DNA of 64,000 nt from contig CM072346.1 in the NCBI GenBank assembly GCA_036874045.1, positions 14,174,001 through 14,238,000 on the forward strand, written 5' to 3'. The notes beneath the pieces are model-generated. The model was not told where the DNA came from, did not search any database, and worked only from the letters and a program-made list of their open reading frames with translations. The translations under genes were made by a program, and so were the position numbers. The DNA is from Cymodocea nodosa. Its lineage: Eukaryota > Streptophyta > Magnoliopsida > Alismatales > Cymodoceaceae. Shown here piece by piece: positions 24,501 through 35,332 of the stretch (its first letter is position 1; every line of letters begins with the position of its first letter).

Positions 24501-25229
24501 GTGCAGTTGCTTAAATAGTGTTTGATCACTGGCTTGTATCTTGCAACATTAATTGTCGCAATTCCTTCTCCATTTTGAACACTGTATTATGTTACCAGTC
24601 AATTCTTGAGGATCTGCCTCAATGATTAGCATAGCCCGTTCTTACATCCTCATTTGGAGTCCTATCCTTTCTCACATGGCATTATGCAGGTAAAATGTAA
24701 AGAGATGAAAAGGGCTGATGCTGGGTGGGATTTGGATGGGACCAAGGGGACTCCGAACTCATTGCCAACTTCAATGTTCTACAGCATCGAAATAAAGGAT
24801 GGTACTCTCCCCCCTTGGGTTATATCCAGAACATGTGCTGCAATGGGATTCCAAGGGATGAGTTTTGAATCAAGGTATTCATTCGCTTGCCGACTATACC
24901 ACTAATCTTACCATCAAGCTGTCCTAAGGAACGGTTTAGACGTTTTTAATTCCATCCCATGTGATCATCAATTCTTCACCAGTGGGTTAAACTCATCCTT
25001 CATGGTTTTTTACAGTTTTACAACCGACCCAAAATCACTCGGCTTGAATGTGGCCCTCGATTCTCTAATCTCAAGGTCGGATGCTTCTGCGGCGCCTAAT
25101 GGTGACGGTAGCCGTAGTATCTTCTTCAACGTTCCCCAAACGGTCATTGCTCCAGAGCTGAGATCTGCCTGTTTGAGTGGTCTAAAATATGCAGACGGCT
25201 CTTACACTGCCTTCCCAACTCCGATATGA
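18591..25229 (+). CDS. DONSON: DONSON homologue (downstream neighbour of Son), replication factor; 5' frame disrupted
   Basis: DONSON-family proteins act at the replisome in loading and stabilising the CMG helicase; the plant role is inferred from the family. In-phase exons: 18591-18647 (first ATG in this frame; exon begins 18519 or 18522), 18761-18867, 18960-19131, 19203-19399, 20561-20772, 20850-20945, 23360-23481, 23723-23824, 23926-24035, 24178-24265, 24690-24874, 25016-25229, giving 553 residues. Diagnostic blocks are SQNTFRSVAELSLGSEKM, KSPLDFTLKSTLRLVSSSS, RYRDWEDALCNLYYMLRKNK, IHFSMPLFRSHPEQ, DNSPHSLLAFLGNKNVHALY and SIEIKDGTLPPWVISRTCAA. The conserved block PEYIDTRVNGLFRVKK in exon 18519-18647 is in another frame: a TGA at 18539-18541 precedes it and a run of seven A (18608-18614) separates it from the frame that splices onward. 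The intron 20946-23359 holds Copia and other repeats. Family identity is firm; the N-terminus is not. Confidence 0.88.
21385..21985. repeat. Possible degraded non-autonomous element with GGTTCAACC-rich ends
   Basis: The left end (about 21,390-21,500) has TGTTTTCAGAATCAGACC, GGTTCAACCACTCACTTGG and a TGATGTCAGCATGATGTCAT stretch. The right end (about 21,885-21,985) carries complementary words such as CCAGTTCAACCC, GGTTCACCGGACCAACTGG and ATTGGCCCAACATG. The two ends look roughly inverted, as in a MITE-like element, but no exact terminal repeat or target duplication could be fixed by eye. Located in DONSON intron 20946-23359. Confidence 0.3.
22650..23150 (+). mobile_element. Ty1/Copia relic: RNase H end and start of 3' LTR
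   Basis: Frames give SRSSIEAECHF (about 22,678), NNPTFHKRKRHIEVGYHYVQ (about 22,803-22,860) and QLVDIFTKDLGVGFFNHF (about 22,905-22,960), the ordered C-terminal motifs of Copia RNase H. A purine-rich AAAGGGGAGTG follows at about 22,995, then LTR-like sequence beginning TGCTATAGTCATG. Stops and frameshifts are present. It sits in a DONSON intron in sense orientation. Confidence 0.7.
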
Positions 25230-26599
25230 TTGCTTCTTCTTTGGAATAGGAATTCAATGGCATTGTTCACCCCTGGACGGACGTACGTATGTGATCAACA
25301 GGGAGGGGGTTTTTAATTTACAGGTGTAGGCAACACTCAACCATATATGGACGTCGCAAGGCCACACTTGCATTTTGGTGACTTACATGAACATTTAAAT
25401 GTAGAATGAGCTGCATTTGGATTTTGTCCGTGGACGCGTGCATCAATCATCGAACAAAGATAAGTGGACGATACCATAAATGGCAAACGGTATTATAAAA
25501 ATTACTTGCTATGATTCTCAAGTGAAAGATGTTTGACTTGTGTTTTTTTATATTGCTTTCTATTACCAAAATAATTCAAATGTTATTAAATCGGCGTCGT
25601 TGTAACTTACAAGTGTCTTAATCTTTGTTATTATTATTACAATAATTTCATAAATTAATAACGTAAGAGTGCTTGATTTGGTCTTTGCGTTTGGAAATAG
25701 TGGTGTGTGGTAGTCTTATGTTTTACAAGAGTATGTATGATACGTGCTAGTATTGTAATTTCAATATCAACAAGTTCAATGTAATTAAGTGCATTAATTC
25801 ATGTATAGTACACAAATACGAGATAATGACATAAAGTTGTAAACATGTGATATCTTATAACAAAAACAACCATAATCATGTTGTTTATATTTTCATATCA
25901 TATGATAATCCTATCTTTACCCATTCTGACTTCCATCTTTGTGAGCTTTACTTGGTTACATTACACAACCTTCAACACAATTTGAATTCATCAGGACAAA
26001 ATTCAGAGTACTCTCCTTGTTTATAATGACATCTTTGTAATCATGTACTCTCCTTGCTTCTAAAGAGGATTTCTAGAGGACTCTTGGCCTTAATACTTGC
26101 ACAGAATTTGCACATGTTTCAAGCACATAAAAGTACATGAATAAAACTTGCATGAAAATTCAGAGTGTAAAATATCTCACCATGTATAAAGGCAAAATTA
26201 GGGTTTCTACATTAATACCTAGTAAATTAACCCCAGAATTCCCAATCTCTTAGCCAGTAATGCTTCATCTCCTCTTCCTTAAGCATGAGCTCCACTGGCA
26301 TTCTTCTGAGCTTTTAGCTTGACCTTTGGTCTTCCTTGCAACATGATGCATGGTCTCTTCTTCTTGTTTCCTTTTTAATTGTTGGGTTGGGAAACCCTAG
26401 TCTATGCTTGGAAGGTCAGTGGAGAGCATCATGTGGGAGGGTGTGAGAAGACCAGAGATGCCATGGAAAAAGTGAGAAAATATTCATTTTCTAGGCTTAT
26501 CAATTCAATTTAGAAGGCTGGTGTTTAAAAGTCTGAAATGATCTAATATTTGTTTGGCCATTGTAAGCAAATTCAACCAATGGAAACTTTTTTTTCCCC

Positions 26600-26890
26600 C
26601 CACATTCATCAATCATATCTATGATGCACACTGTAAGCTTGACTTGTAAAGCTTGAATAGTCTATTCAAACTATATATCCATTTATCTAGGGGTGGAATG
26701 TTGTACCATATCTTATTTGTGTCCCCAGAGTTCTGTAAACTTAGCCAAAATCTAGAGGTAAATTGGTTTTCCCTTTCAAGAATAATAGACAATGGAACTC
26801 CATGCATTCTTAAAATTCCATCCATTTATGGCTTCCCAGCATTTCTAAAGAGTTACTTGCCTTTATTAGTAGGAGGTGGATTGATTTAGT
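26600..26890 (-). mobile_element. Ty3/gypsy integrase fragment
   Basis: The minus-strand ORF reads [17 protein letters not shown] then [14 protein letters not shown], matching the gypsy integrase block around LHGVP.SIVSDRD.RFTSRFW and the following PQTDGQ region, which here has decayed to [13 protein letters not shown]. The Asp of the catalytic SDRD block reads as ERE, so the core is broken. No flanking LTR is recognised. Confidence 0.6.
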
Positions 26891-27639
26891 GAGTCTATCA
26901 TCATGATTTAGAGTCTAATTAATTCCTACCTTTCAATAATTCTGTTATTAATAGTGTACACTATTCTATCCCTACCATGGTTACTCTTCTCTCTAGAGCT
27001 TGAACAGCTTCCATTGAGCCAATCCCTCAATGAGGTGGCATTCTTCAATCATCATACCGGTTGCTTGCTAGGTTTCCTTCCCATTTCCGACTTTAGGGTT
27101 TATGATCAGTCATGGTGTTAACTCTACCAACTAATGAGCTATTACAATGTCATATTCCTTTAAGAACTCCATATTCTTTGTCTCTTATTCAAATCGTTAT
27201 ATATATATACAAGAACAAATATATCAAACTCTAATGATCTATATGCACCTTAGGGTTTATAATGCCACACGTCTTCAATCCAAATATTGTGGATATCATC
27301 TCTAAATCATGAGTATGGGAAGTTCCTCAGAATAAAGTCATGAATGAAATTTTCAAATCCTAAATAATATAAGTATATTACTAATGCATATATTAAAAGT
27401 AAATAATGTCTTCTAAGTTATGAACAAAGTTAATCACATAAATTTCAAATCCTTAATCCATTATATAACCTACTATCTCCTTCCTTTCTACCTCCACATA
27501 GTTGACTTAATGAAGTCATTAAGCAATACTTCCAAAAAAAATCACAAATCATCAAGGATAATTCTAGTTTTAATTTTATCAGATTTTTGAAAGGGGCCAT
27601 TTTTTCTAAATGTATCTTTAGGAAAACACAAGATTGTAT

Positions 27640-27745
27640 ACTAAGATAGTTTAGAAGCCTCCCATCATCTTTTCAATCACAAATTTGAATTAATCCTTGA
27701 AAAATAAGGTTCAAAACGTGAGGGGAAATTTTAACTTTGCAAAAA
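27640..27745 (+). repeat. Dispersed repeat, copy B
   Basis: Same segment order as copies at 17,560-17,655 and 30,125-30,220: CCATCATCTTTTCAATCAC, AAATTTGAAT, CCTTGAAAAATAAGGTT, then TTTTAACTTTGCAAAA. Divergence is considerable. Confidence 0.45.
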
Positions 27746-27800
27746 AAAAAAAAGACACTTTAGGAAACATTCTTAGAGGTAGCTATTATATTCCTTGATA

Positions 27801-27823
27801 AATATATATATATATATATATAT
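27801..27823. repeat. (AT)n microsatellite
   Basis: Uninterrupted AT dinucleotide tract of about 23 bp in intergenic DNA. Confidence 0.9.
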
Positions 27824-28113
27824 TTGAGAGGTAAAAGTAATTATAAGAATTTTAGCATTATATGACTATAAATACAGATACCATCACGTTATAATAGCAA
27901 CAATATTGGTTCAATTAATTTGATTGAATTATTATTTTAATATGATTTCTGATTTATTTTCTGAAATAATTCTTCTTTTCTCATTTTGCAGGATTTTTTT
28001 TAAAAAAAAAAATTGGATTTCAACAAGAACACTATTAATATGTAAAAAAAAAAAAAAAAGTTAAACGGCGAGAAAATTAAAATTTACAGCACACAACAAA
28101 AACTGAAAAAATC

Positions 28114-28857
28114 TCATCTTCTCTTTCTGGATCCGAACATCTGCTCGAGCACAACCACGATGGCCATGGCGGCGGCGGGATCGAACTCGGACTCGACGAC
28201 AAGGCGGAACACGTCGTCTCCGACGGATTCTTTCTTCTTGATCTCCGCCAGCCGGCGGAGGTGCCGCGTGTCTTGGAGGACGCAACATCGATCCGCGTAC
28301 GAGCCTTCCACGTCGCAGGAAGTAGACCACTCTCCGCCTCCGCCGGAGCAGGGGATGACGCGTGCCATCACCTTCTTTTTGGGACCGTAGACTTGCCCGT
28401 ACTTCTTCACCTGGAACCTTGGGTTGGTGTCTTCCTCGCCGTCGTATACGAACCAGTCGTCCGCCTGCGTCAATTTCCTCTGCATCAGAGAACAGACATC
28501 GAAATCATCAGGTAATTAAGAAGTGGGTTGGTATCACAATCATCATCATCAACATGATCATCAGAAGAAGCAATGAATAACTCTTCCGCCTACCTTGCGA
28601 CGGATGGTGAGTAGAGCTCTTCCGACGGCGTCCATGAGAAGGACCACGGACGATCTACGCCACGAGCCGTAGTTGTCAACGCGGAAGACAAGGTTGCCTC
28701 CGGCGTCGTACACCGTGAGCCCATTGCCGTTGAAGAGCAGCGATTTCCTCCACACCGTGAACACCACCGGCCCGTTATGGCCGCCGTCGATGGCCGACGT
28801 CGGGACGGCGTACGACGATGCCCCGCCGGAGTTGGACTTCGGGTGGATCTTCGGCAT
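28114..28857 (-). CDS. LURP-one-related (LOR) protein, tubby C2-like fold
   Basis: Plant LOR family; Arabidopsis LURP1 contributes to basal defence against oomycetes, but most members have no known function. Two exons on the minus strand: 28857-28594 (88 codons, donor CGCAAG then GTAGGC) and 28479-28114 (acceptor ATGCAG; stop TGA 28116-28114), joined in phase 0, giving 209 residues, the usual family length. Hallmarks are FTVWRKSLLFNGNGLTVYDA, GNLVFRVDNYG, a hydrophobic VVLLMDAVGRALLTIRRK strand, DDWFVYDGE and the C-terminal EFDPAAAMAIVVVLEQMFG helix typical of the tubby C2-like fold. The start is the first in-frame ATG downstream of a TATA motif and fits the family N-terminus (MPKIHP, compare MxKVYPN). 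The coding sequence is far more GC-rich than its surroundings. Confidence 0.93.
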
Positions 28858-28972
28858 CCGGGTCGGCCGGCCCAGGAAGCCGACGAAGCTGTCCTTGTAG
28901 TTCTCGTTCTCTCTTCTTCTTCTTCCTCCTCCTCTATAATGTAGGAGGAGCTGACATGGAATTGAGAGTGAT

Positions 28973-28982
28973 GGTTTTATAT
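28973..28982 (-). promoter_or_regulatory. TATA box of the LOR gene
   Basis: Minus strand reads ATATAAAACC about 115-125 bp upstream of the start codon at 28,857, a position giving a leader of roughly 90 nt. Called from position and motif only. Confidence 0.55.
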
Positions 28983-29398
28983 GTATGTGTATATTTAAAT
29001 ATATGTTGGTTAGTCAAATATTAAACGTGCCCTTGGCAGTTGCAATAACCTTTACGATGGGAATGGTTGGCTTTTCTAATACACAAAAACATATACAAAC
29101 TGTTGCCGTATATATAAAATAAATTTTATTTTAGGTGTCTACTCAATGACGTGAGATATATGATTTAATAATATCAGATAGTTATAAGTTAATCAATTTT
29201 AAATTATTGTTCATTTATAAGTTAACTTTAAATCGTAGTCTTCTCATATTATTAAGTGATGTATTTGTACATTCACAACTCAATTTATCATAAGTGCTTA
29301 TGGATCTTCTGATACAACTAAACTGATTTTAACGTTGTGGTGATAATCTCATATATTTGGATTCAAAACATGTAAAACTTATAAGACAAGAAAAAAAA

Positions 29399-29399
29399 T

Positions 29400-29439
<40 letters not shown>

Positions 29440-29440
29440 T
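29399..29440. repeat. Compound (CA)n(TA)n microsatellite
   Basis: About ten CA units followed directly by about ten TA units, upstream of the LOR gene. Confidence 0.9.
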
Positions 29441-29608
29441 ATCCATATTACTCGCTAGATGAAGTATTTTTGATGATCCTAGTGCATGTTTTTGCTTAAC
29501 TTGGTTTCTCACCATGAAATTAATTAAAGATCTAACACATTATTTCACAGAAAGAGAGTTTAAGATTATAGATAATTTGAGGTAGATAAGATCAATCAAC
29601 CTTTTCCA

Positions 29609-29610
<2 letters not shown>

Positions 29611-29655
<45 letters not shown>

Positions 29656-29656
29656 G
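29611..29656. repeat. (TA)n microsatellite plus T-run
   Basis: About fifteen TA units followed by about sixteen T residues. Confidence 0.9.
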
Positions 29657-30124
29657 AGTACCAATTGAAATTGAACATATTGTATCATGAAACTAATACA
29701 TGTACTCAACGGCCCTACAATAATTGAAGACGTGATCATATACACATGAATAAACATCAAAACAAGAATCATATTATCAAGTGGAAGGCTATTAAATTCC
29801 ATCATCTTCTTATGTGAGCCCACCACACACAGTACTTGAAAACAGCATCCCATGATCCCAAGGTGGCATGAAAGGACTATTTCTAACACTTTCCTTCACA
29901 CTTCAAAGAGATAAGGGGAAGAACAATGATTTTATAAACAAATACGAACTACATAAAGAAAATAAATATACTTAAGTAGGGCAAGACTAAACTCACATAT
30001 GACCTTTAATTCTAATATGTTAATGTTTTCTAACATGCCCTCTCTTCAAACTGTAACATTAGACCCAAAAATAATTCAACAAATTTAAACATAACAAGAA
30101 ATAACAAATACATGAGATCGTATG

Positions 30125-30220
30125 TTAGGATGGTGAGGGAGTACTATCTCACCGTCCCTTTAATCACAAGTTCAAAACCTATGGGAAAAATCAAGGTTTG
30201 AAAGAATCTTAACTTTGCAA
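30125..30220 (+). repeat. Dispersed repeat, copy C
   Basis: Best preserved of three copies: TTAGGATGGTGAGGGAGTAC, TCTCACCGTCCCTTTAATC, ACAAGTTCAAAACCTATGGG, AAAAATCAAGGTTTGAAA, then CTTAACTTTGCAAAA. It has tRNA-like A-box- and B-box-like words but no proof of SINE origin. Confidence 0.5.
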
Positions 30221-30416
30221 AAAAATATATAGAAAGAAGAATATAAAAAACTAGTTACTGTAATAGTAGTAGCAGTAAAAAGAAATAGCATTAGTAATAA
30301 ACAATCTACTTTAATACAATGTAAAATTTTAACTCAAATTTAATTAATGGTAAATAATAATAGAATCTATTATAAGTCAAAGTTTAATTTCCAAGCCTTT
30401 GCTATTGAAATCTATT

Positions 30417-30440
30417 AATATATATATATATATATATATG
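30417..30440. repeat. (TA)n microsatellite
   Basis: TA dinucleotide tract of about 24 bp. Confidence 0.9.
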
Positions 30441-31511
30441 AGGAAAGTGCATATATATGGATTAACTTTTGATTCAATAATTTTACATATATCCATTTAA
30501 ATTCAACCCAAAGTTATCAAATCTACACAAATACATATGGTCTAACAAATTGTCCACAAGCATTGAGAGTTAGGACAAAAGTGTCAAGTTTTTCAAGGTT
30601 TAGGATTTACAATTAAAATAATGAAAGAAAATAGGAGTTTTGCAATCTATATTTAGGTTGTTGCAATGACACTTGACAGAGGATTCACCATTGATTACAA
30701 ACAAACCTTGAGAAGTTAGATGGGGAAAGAAAGAGAAAGAAGCCAAGAAGGAAATTGTGACGGACACACAAATAATACGTACCAACATGAAAACAACTTG
30801 ATGACTCACATCTTTAGACTCTTCTACCTTCTCTAAAGCTTCTAGTGTATTCTACGCACTTCCACCAGGTTATATAGGCATGGTTGTACAGAATTGTCTT
30901 CAATTTCATCAAGTGTTAAAAATACATCATTTAGCGTGTGTGTGTGATGGTGTCAAAGAAGATAATGTAATTGTTCTTAAGATCTTCAAGATTTGTTTTT
31001 GCACTTAGAAACCCAAAAAAAGGAAAGTTAGAAATATGAGAGAATTTATAAAAAATGAAAAGTGAAAAAGTACCTTTTTTTTTACTTTCCTAATATTTGT
31101 GCTTGTTCAAAATTTAAAATCAACATATTATTTTATATATCGATATACCAAATTATATGCAAAAATTAACATACCATTTAAAAAATGGTATATTGATTTC
31201 TATACAAAGGATAGAGCTAAACTCATTTACCATATCAATTATAAAAACGAAATACTAAAATTAAACACTCATAATTCTACTCTTTTAAGGATAAATGAAC
31301 ACAAAATACTCAAATTGAGGGTGGGAGGAGGGTCCCATGAGAAAAAAGGTCATGAGAGATTCCAAGTTTTCTATGAAAAAGGAAAGCTCCAACGTTTTAA
31401 TTTTTATACAACAAAAACTAAAAAAATAATAAAATTTAAACTTTTTATCATATACAAACATCAAAAAAAGTAAAAATTACTTTCTATTACTTACTTTTCT
31501 TTACACGCATG

Positions 31512-31538
31512 AAGAGAGAGAGAGAGAGAGAGAGAGAA
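31512..31538. repeat. (AG)n microsatellite
   Basis: About thirteen AG/GA units in succession. Confidence 0.9.
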
Positions 31539-32691
31539 CTGGTGGTGAGCAAATAAGACAAACGGTGGGCAACCTTGCCGACCTCCCAACATGCGCATGT
31601 GGGCTGCTGTCCTCTTTGCTTGAATGAAATTATTTCCAGGAGCTATGAATGGAATTTAAAGACAGCTCGACCTGCTTGAATCATAAATGAGAGGAGGAAG
31701 CAAGGAACAACTAGCCACGTTTGATGATGGTAGATAATAAATGGCATCATCTACTTCTTCTAATTTCAGCAATTGGTGGAACAAACAAAAAATACATAAC
31801 CTAACTTGCTAGGAACAAGAACAACAGTTGGGCATAACCAAAACTAGAAAAGTGATTGTCCCACTCAAGCCAAAACCTATTTCGGATGTAGAGGTCATTC
31901 ACCCATAAATCGATTCCATCAATTGCTTAAATCATGGTCCAATGGTTTTGTTTGGGATTTTCTTTCTTGTCATTTTCATAGGATGCTTGACTTGCTTCCC
32001 ACACTTTCTCAAAGCAAGGAACACAACTGCTGCTCACAAAAATCTCCTGGGTTTGCAAAGCTAAGATTGTGGACATGTATGGCATTCAAATGCTGATATA
32101 CTGCTAATGTTCCATCCGTCACTTCACAGAAATTCAGAAGTCTGATCAGAACCACATGCTTCACTTCACAAATTATGCTATCGTTCATGTGCCACAACAG
32201 CCATGGAACCGTAATGCTTAGCTGGGAATGTGAGCCAAGCCTCTGTACCAACCATGACATGTGTGACGACACCAACATGTGGACTGCAGTACAACAAAGA
32301 CTACAAGCAACAAGAAGGCAAGATGTGATGGTTGTCACGTCAGTAGGATGAAACTTGGCAACCTCTATCCTACTTGGCAACCTCCGTCCATAGTGAAGGC
32401 TCCACCAGTCCACAAGATCATGTGTCACTGGGGACACTTTTAAAGACCTACATGCTATGCAAGCCAGCCAATAATGTGCAGAATACCGGAAAAGTTAAGT
32501 TTGCATGTCTGAAAATAAATTGTGAACCGGCCACTGTATGTGTCTGAAAGATAACCTAGAAAATGAATATTAGGAAAGCAGTGCCTTCCCGCTGGTGCAA
32601 ATTGAACCCAATTGAAAGTAAACAACCAAAACATGTTCTGTTGTGAATTGAGACCTGTTGAACATGTTTGTGTTTTGCACATACAAAATTA

Positions 32692-33065
32692 AACTCAGGT
32701 GTGCACACGTTCATTAGTTTTATGGGATCAAATGTCATAAATGCATGCTGATACTGATCTAAGAAAATTTTACTTGTAAAATTTGAATAGCAATACAAAG
32801 AATATAAACTATAGTTATTTTATAACACTTAATAGTCTGAGGTTAAAGTCATTAAGAAATTGAAACGCAGGATAATTTAACTCAGGTGTGCACACATGCA
32901 ATAGCATTTTTTGGATCAAATGTTATGAATGCATGTTGATACTGATGAGGAAACTCTTATACGTAAAATTTGAATAACAATACAAAAGATATAAATTATA
33001 ATTATTTTAGAAGAATTAGTAGTTTGGAGGTAGAAATTATTAAGAAAATGAAATGTAGAAGAACT
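32692..33065 (+). repeat. Diverged tandem duplication, unit about 187 bp
   Basis: Unit 1 starts at about 32,692 (AACTCAGGTGTGCACACGTT) and unit 2 at about 32,879 (AACTCAGGTGTGCACACATG). Both continue with matching words: GGATCAAATGT, AATGCATG.TGATACTGAT, GTAAAATTTGAATA.CAATAC, TATAAA.TATA.TTATTTTA, and end near ATTAAGAAA.TGAAA. The 3' part of unit 2 runs straight into RTE LINE coding sequence, so LINE sequence is included in the duplicated unit. Confidence 0.75.
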
Positions 33066-34230
33066 ACTAGACTAGATAGTATTCCTATTGAAGTGTGGAA
33101 TTGTATAGGTGAAGTAGAGATTAAGTGATTAACTAAACCTTTAAATATAATTATATAAAGACAAAAGATGCTAGATGAATGAAAAAAGAATTCTTTAATA
33201 CATATATTTAAGAATAATGAAGACATATAGAATTGTAATAATTATCGTGGTATTTAAGTTAATAGATCATATTATGAAATTATGAAAAAAAGGTTATTGA
33301 GCAAAGACTAAGGCATGTAATTGAAATCATAAAAAATCAGTTGGGCTTTATATGTTAGGTAGGTCAACAAGTAAAGCTACTCATTTGTTTATGGACAAAA
33401 TAACTAAGAAAATTCAATGAGAAATATTTTGGAGTATGCTATTTATTGATGACATAATTTTAGTTGATGAAAGTAAATCAAGTAATTCTAAATTAGAGTT
33501 ATGGAAAGATACATTAGAGCTCAAAGGATTTAAATTAAATAGATCAAAAATTGAATATATAGAATATAGCTTCAACAAAAATAGGAATAATGATGAAGAC
33601 ATATATTTTAGATGATCGTAAGCTCCATAAAAGTAATACTTTTAAATACTTAGGATCTATAATAAGTAGTAATGATAAATTATAAAGGATGTTATTCATA
33701 AAATTAAAGTAGGATTTGTGATAAAAGAATACTCTTAAAATTAAAAGAAAAATTTTATAAATTTTTTATTCACTCAATTATACTTTATGACTCAGAATAC
33801 TAGACTGTAAAGTATATACGTATGCAAAAAGTTAGTATTGCTAAGATGCATGTGTTTAGATAAATGAATAATAATATTATAAAGGATAAACTAAAAAATG
33901 ATTTTATTAAAAATAAAGTAAGAGTCGCACCAATTGAAGATAAAAGAAAATTAACTTATATGGTTTAGTCATATCTTTAGAAGACTAAGGAATGTATTAA
34001 TTAGGAAAAGAGAATTAATTAATATAAAAAAGAAATTAAAAAGAAGAAGTAAAAGTAGGCCTAAAACTACTTGATTATGAATTGTAAAAAAAGATTTAAT
34101 TTTATATAATTTAACCAAAAATTTGATCATAAATAGAAATATATGGAAGAAAAGAATTCATATAGTAGACTCCACATAATAGAATTATCATTTAAATTGT
34201 TGTTGATATTGATTAAGAAATTTACAATAA
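33020..34230 (+). mobile_element. Long RTE-type LINE reverse-transcriptase relic
   Basis: Broken translation follows the RTE RT order: a VVLLKCGIV-like stretch for the PIEVWK block, FKLIDHIMKL (about 33,250), a QVGFM-like block (about 33,340), the catalytic region read as AIY..HNFS..K (about 33,440), KFYKFFIHSIILYDSE (about 33,755), VRVAPIEDKRK (about 33,925), and KKRIHIVDST (about 34,150), ending in TTGTTGTTGAT. It is the longest of seven RTE relics in this window and is riddled with stops. Confidence 0.75.
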
Positions 34231-35332
34231 ATTGTAGATTTCAATGATGCAAGGAAATTGATGACCAGACAAAAAACCAAGTATCATGTTGTTACATGGT
34301 TTAGATGATAAAGAAAAAAGTTGAAATAATCCCAAATTAGAAAATGAGATGAAACTTAACACAAATATATAAAAAAAATTCACTCACAACCAATTCAAAG
34401 TTATACACCCACATTTCTACATAGTATCAATGTCAATATAGCCTTCCACTCTAAGTTCTTGCACAATCACTCGATCCAAAGTAAGACACTTTAAGACCTA
34501 ATAAAAAGACCATAAGGGAGAATGTGATAGAATTTATTATTTATATATAATAAGAGATCCTTTCACTTATAACCAATTTATTTGAAGTTATATGTCCATA
34601 TTTCAACAAGAAAAAAAATGGAATGAGTTGTATAAATTGTAATGAACACACCTTGAAGCAATTTGTATCTTAATCCCATCAGTGCCAACAATGTAAATCT
34701 TTCCTCTTCTTTTATTTTTATCCACCATTAACTTTATTGGTCAATGCCTTAACCTTATTATTTTGTTGATAAATACATTTTCTAGCATTAAGAACTACCA
34801 ATTTTTCTCTCATGTCATAGCACTGACGTTTCATCACAGAACTACAAAGACATTTTCGTATGCAGTAAAGAGCATACACCAATTTAAAAGTGGGATTATC
34901 ATCCTCAATCTGATTCAGGCAATGGCTTGCTCAAGGGAGCCTACCCCACCGGAGCCCTAATTCTAGATCCATTTATCATGACATTTTACTCTAACAATCT
35001 CTATACGGTATATAAGCCATAATAATTCTGAACTTGAAACACCGATGTTTTTAGAGTATCACATGAACAAATACACTACCAGATATCAATGCAAACCCTC
35101 ATGATTTGACTATATGGCCTGCAAGATTTTATACATGTGAAAATTATATAATAGAATTAATGTTGATACAAAACTCAAGTTAATCAACAGCAGAGAAACT
35201 TCACTAACATTGAAAAATAAAATCTTAAAAGGTAGATACATTGATGGATTTTCAAGAAACAATATAAAAAACATATAGTTTCCAATATTAGAGACGAAAC
35301 AAAAGATAGGGAACCTTTCAAGACCCTGGGAA

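Larger units (their letters stand above)
25230..28113. other. Intergenic region between DONSON and the LOR gene
   Basis: The two genes converge here, so both 3' UTRs fall within it. Contents recognised are a Ty3/gypsy integrase fragment (about 26,600-26,890), a dispersed repeat copy (27,640-27,745), a TA microsatellite (about 27,801-27,823) and an A-run (28,044-28,059). The remainder is AT-rich with no supported gene. Confidence 0.55.
28990..35332. other. Gene-poor region between LOR and FolD
   Basis: No supported gene. It contains microsatellites (29.40, 29.61, 30.42 and 31.51 kb), a dispersed repeat copy at 30,125-30,220, a 187-bp tandem duplication at 32,692-33,065 and a long RTE LINE relic to 34,230. 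A minus-strand ORF of 142 codons at 32,009-32,437 has no recognisable domain, and a 124-codon plus-strand ORF at 31,099-31,473 is AT-biased and low-complexity. I accept neither as a gene. Confidence 0.5.

Noticed and set aside
28934..28957. Seven-codon uORF upstream of the LOR gene
   Set aside because: It lies only about 16-25 bp from the TATA motif, so it probably starts upstream of the transcription start.
31099..31473. 124-codon plus-strand ORF
   Set aside because: Composition is Lys/Ile/Tyr/Asn-rich as expected from random AT-rich DNA, with no domain, splice context or promoter seen.
32009..32437. 142-codon minus-strand ORF
   Set aside because: Balanced composition and the longest orphan ORF here, but no family resemblance, no neighbouring exons and repeat-rich flanks; not enough to call a gene without transcript or homology data.
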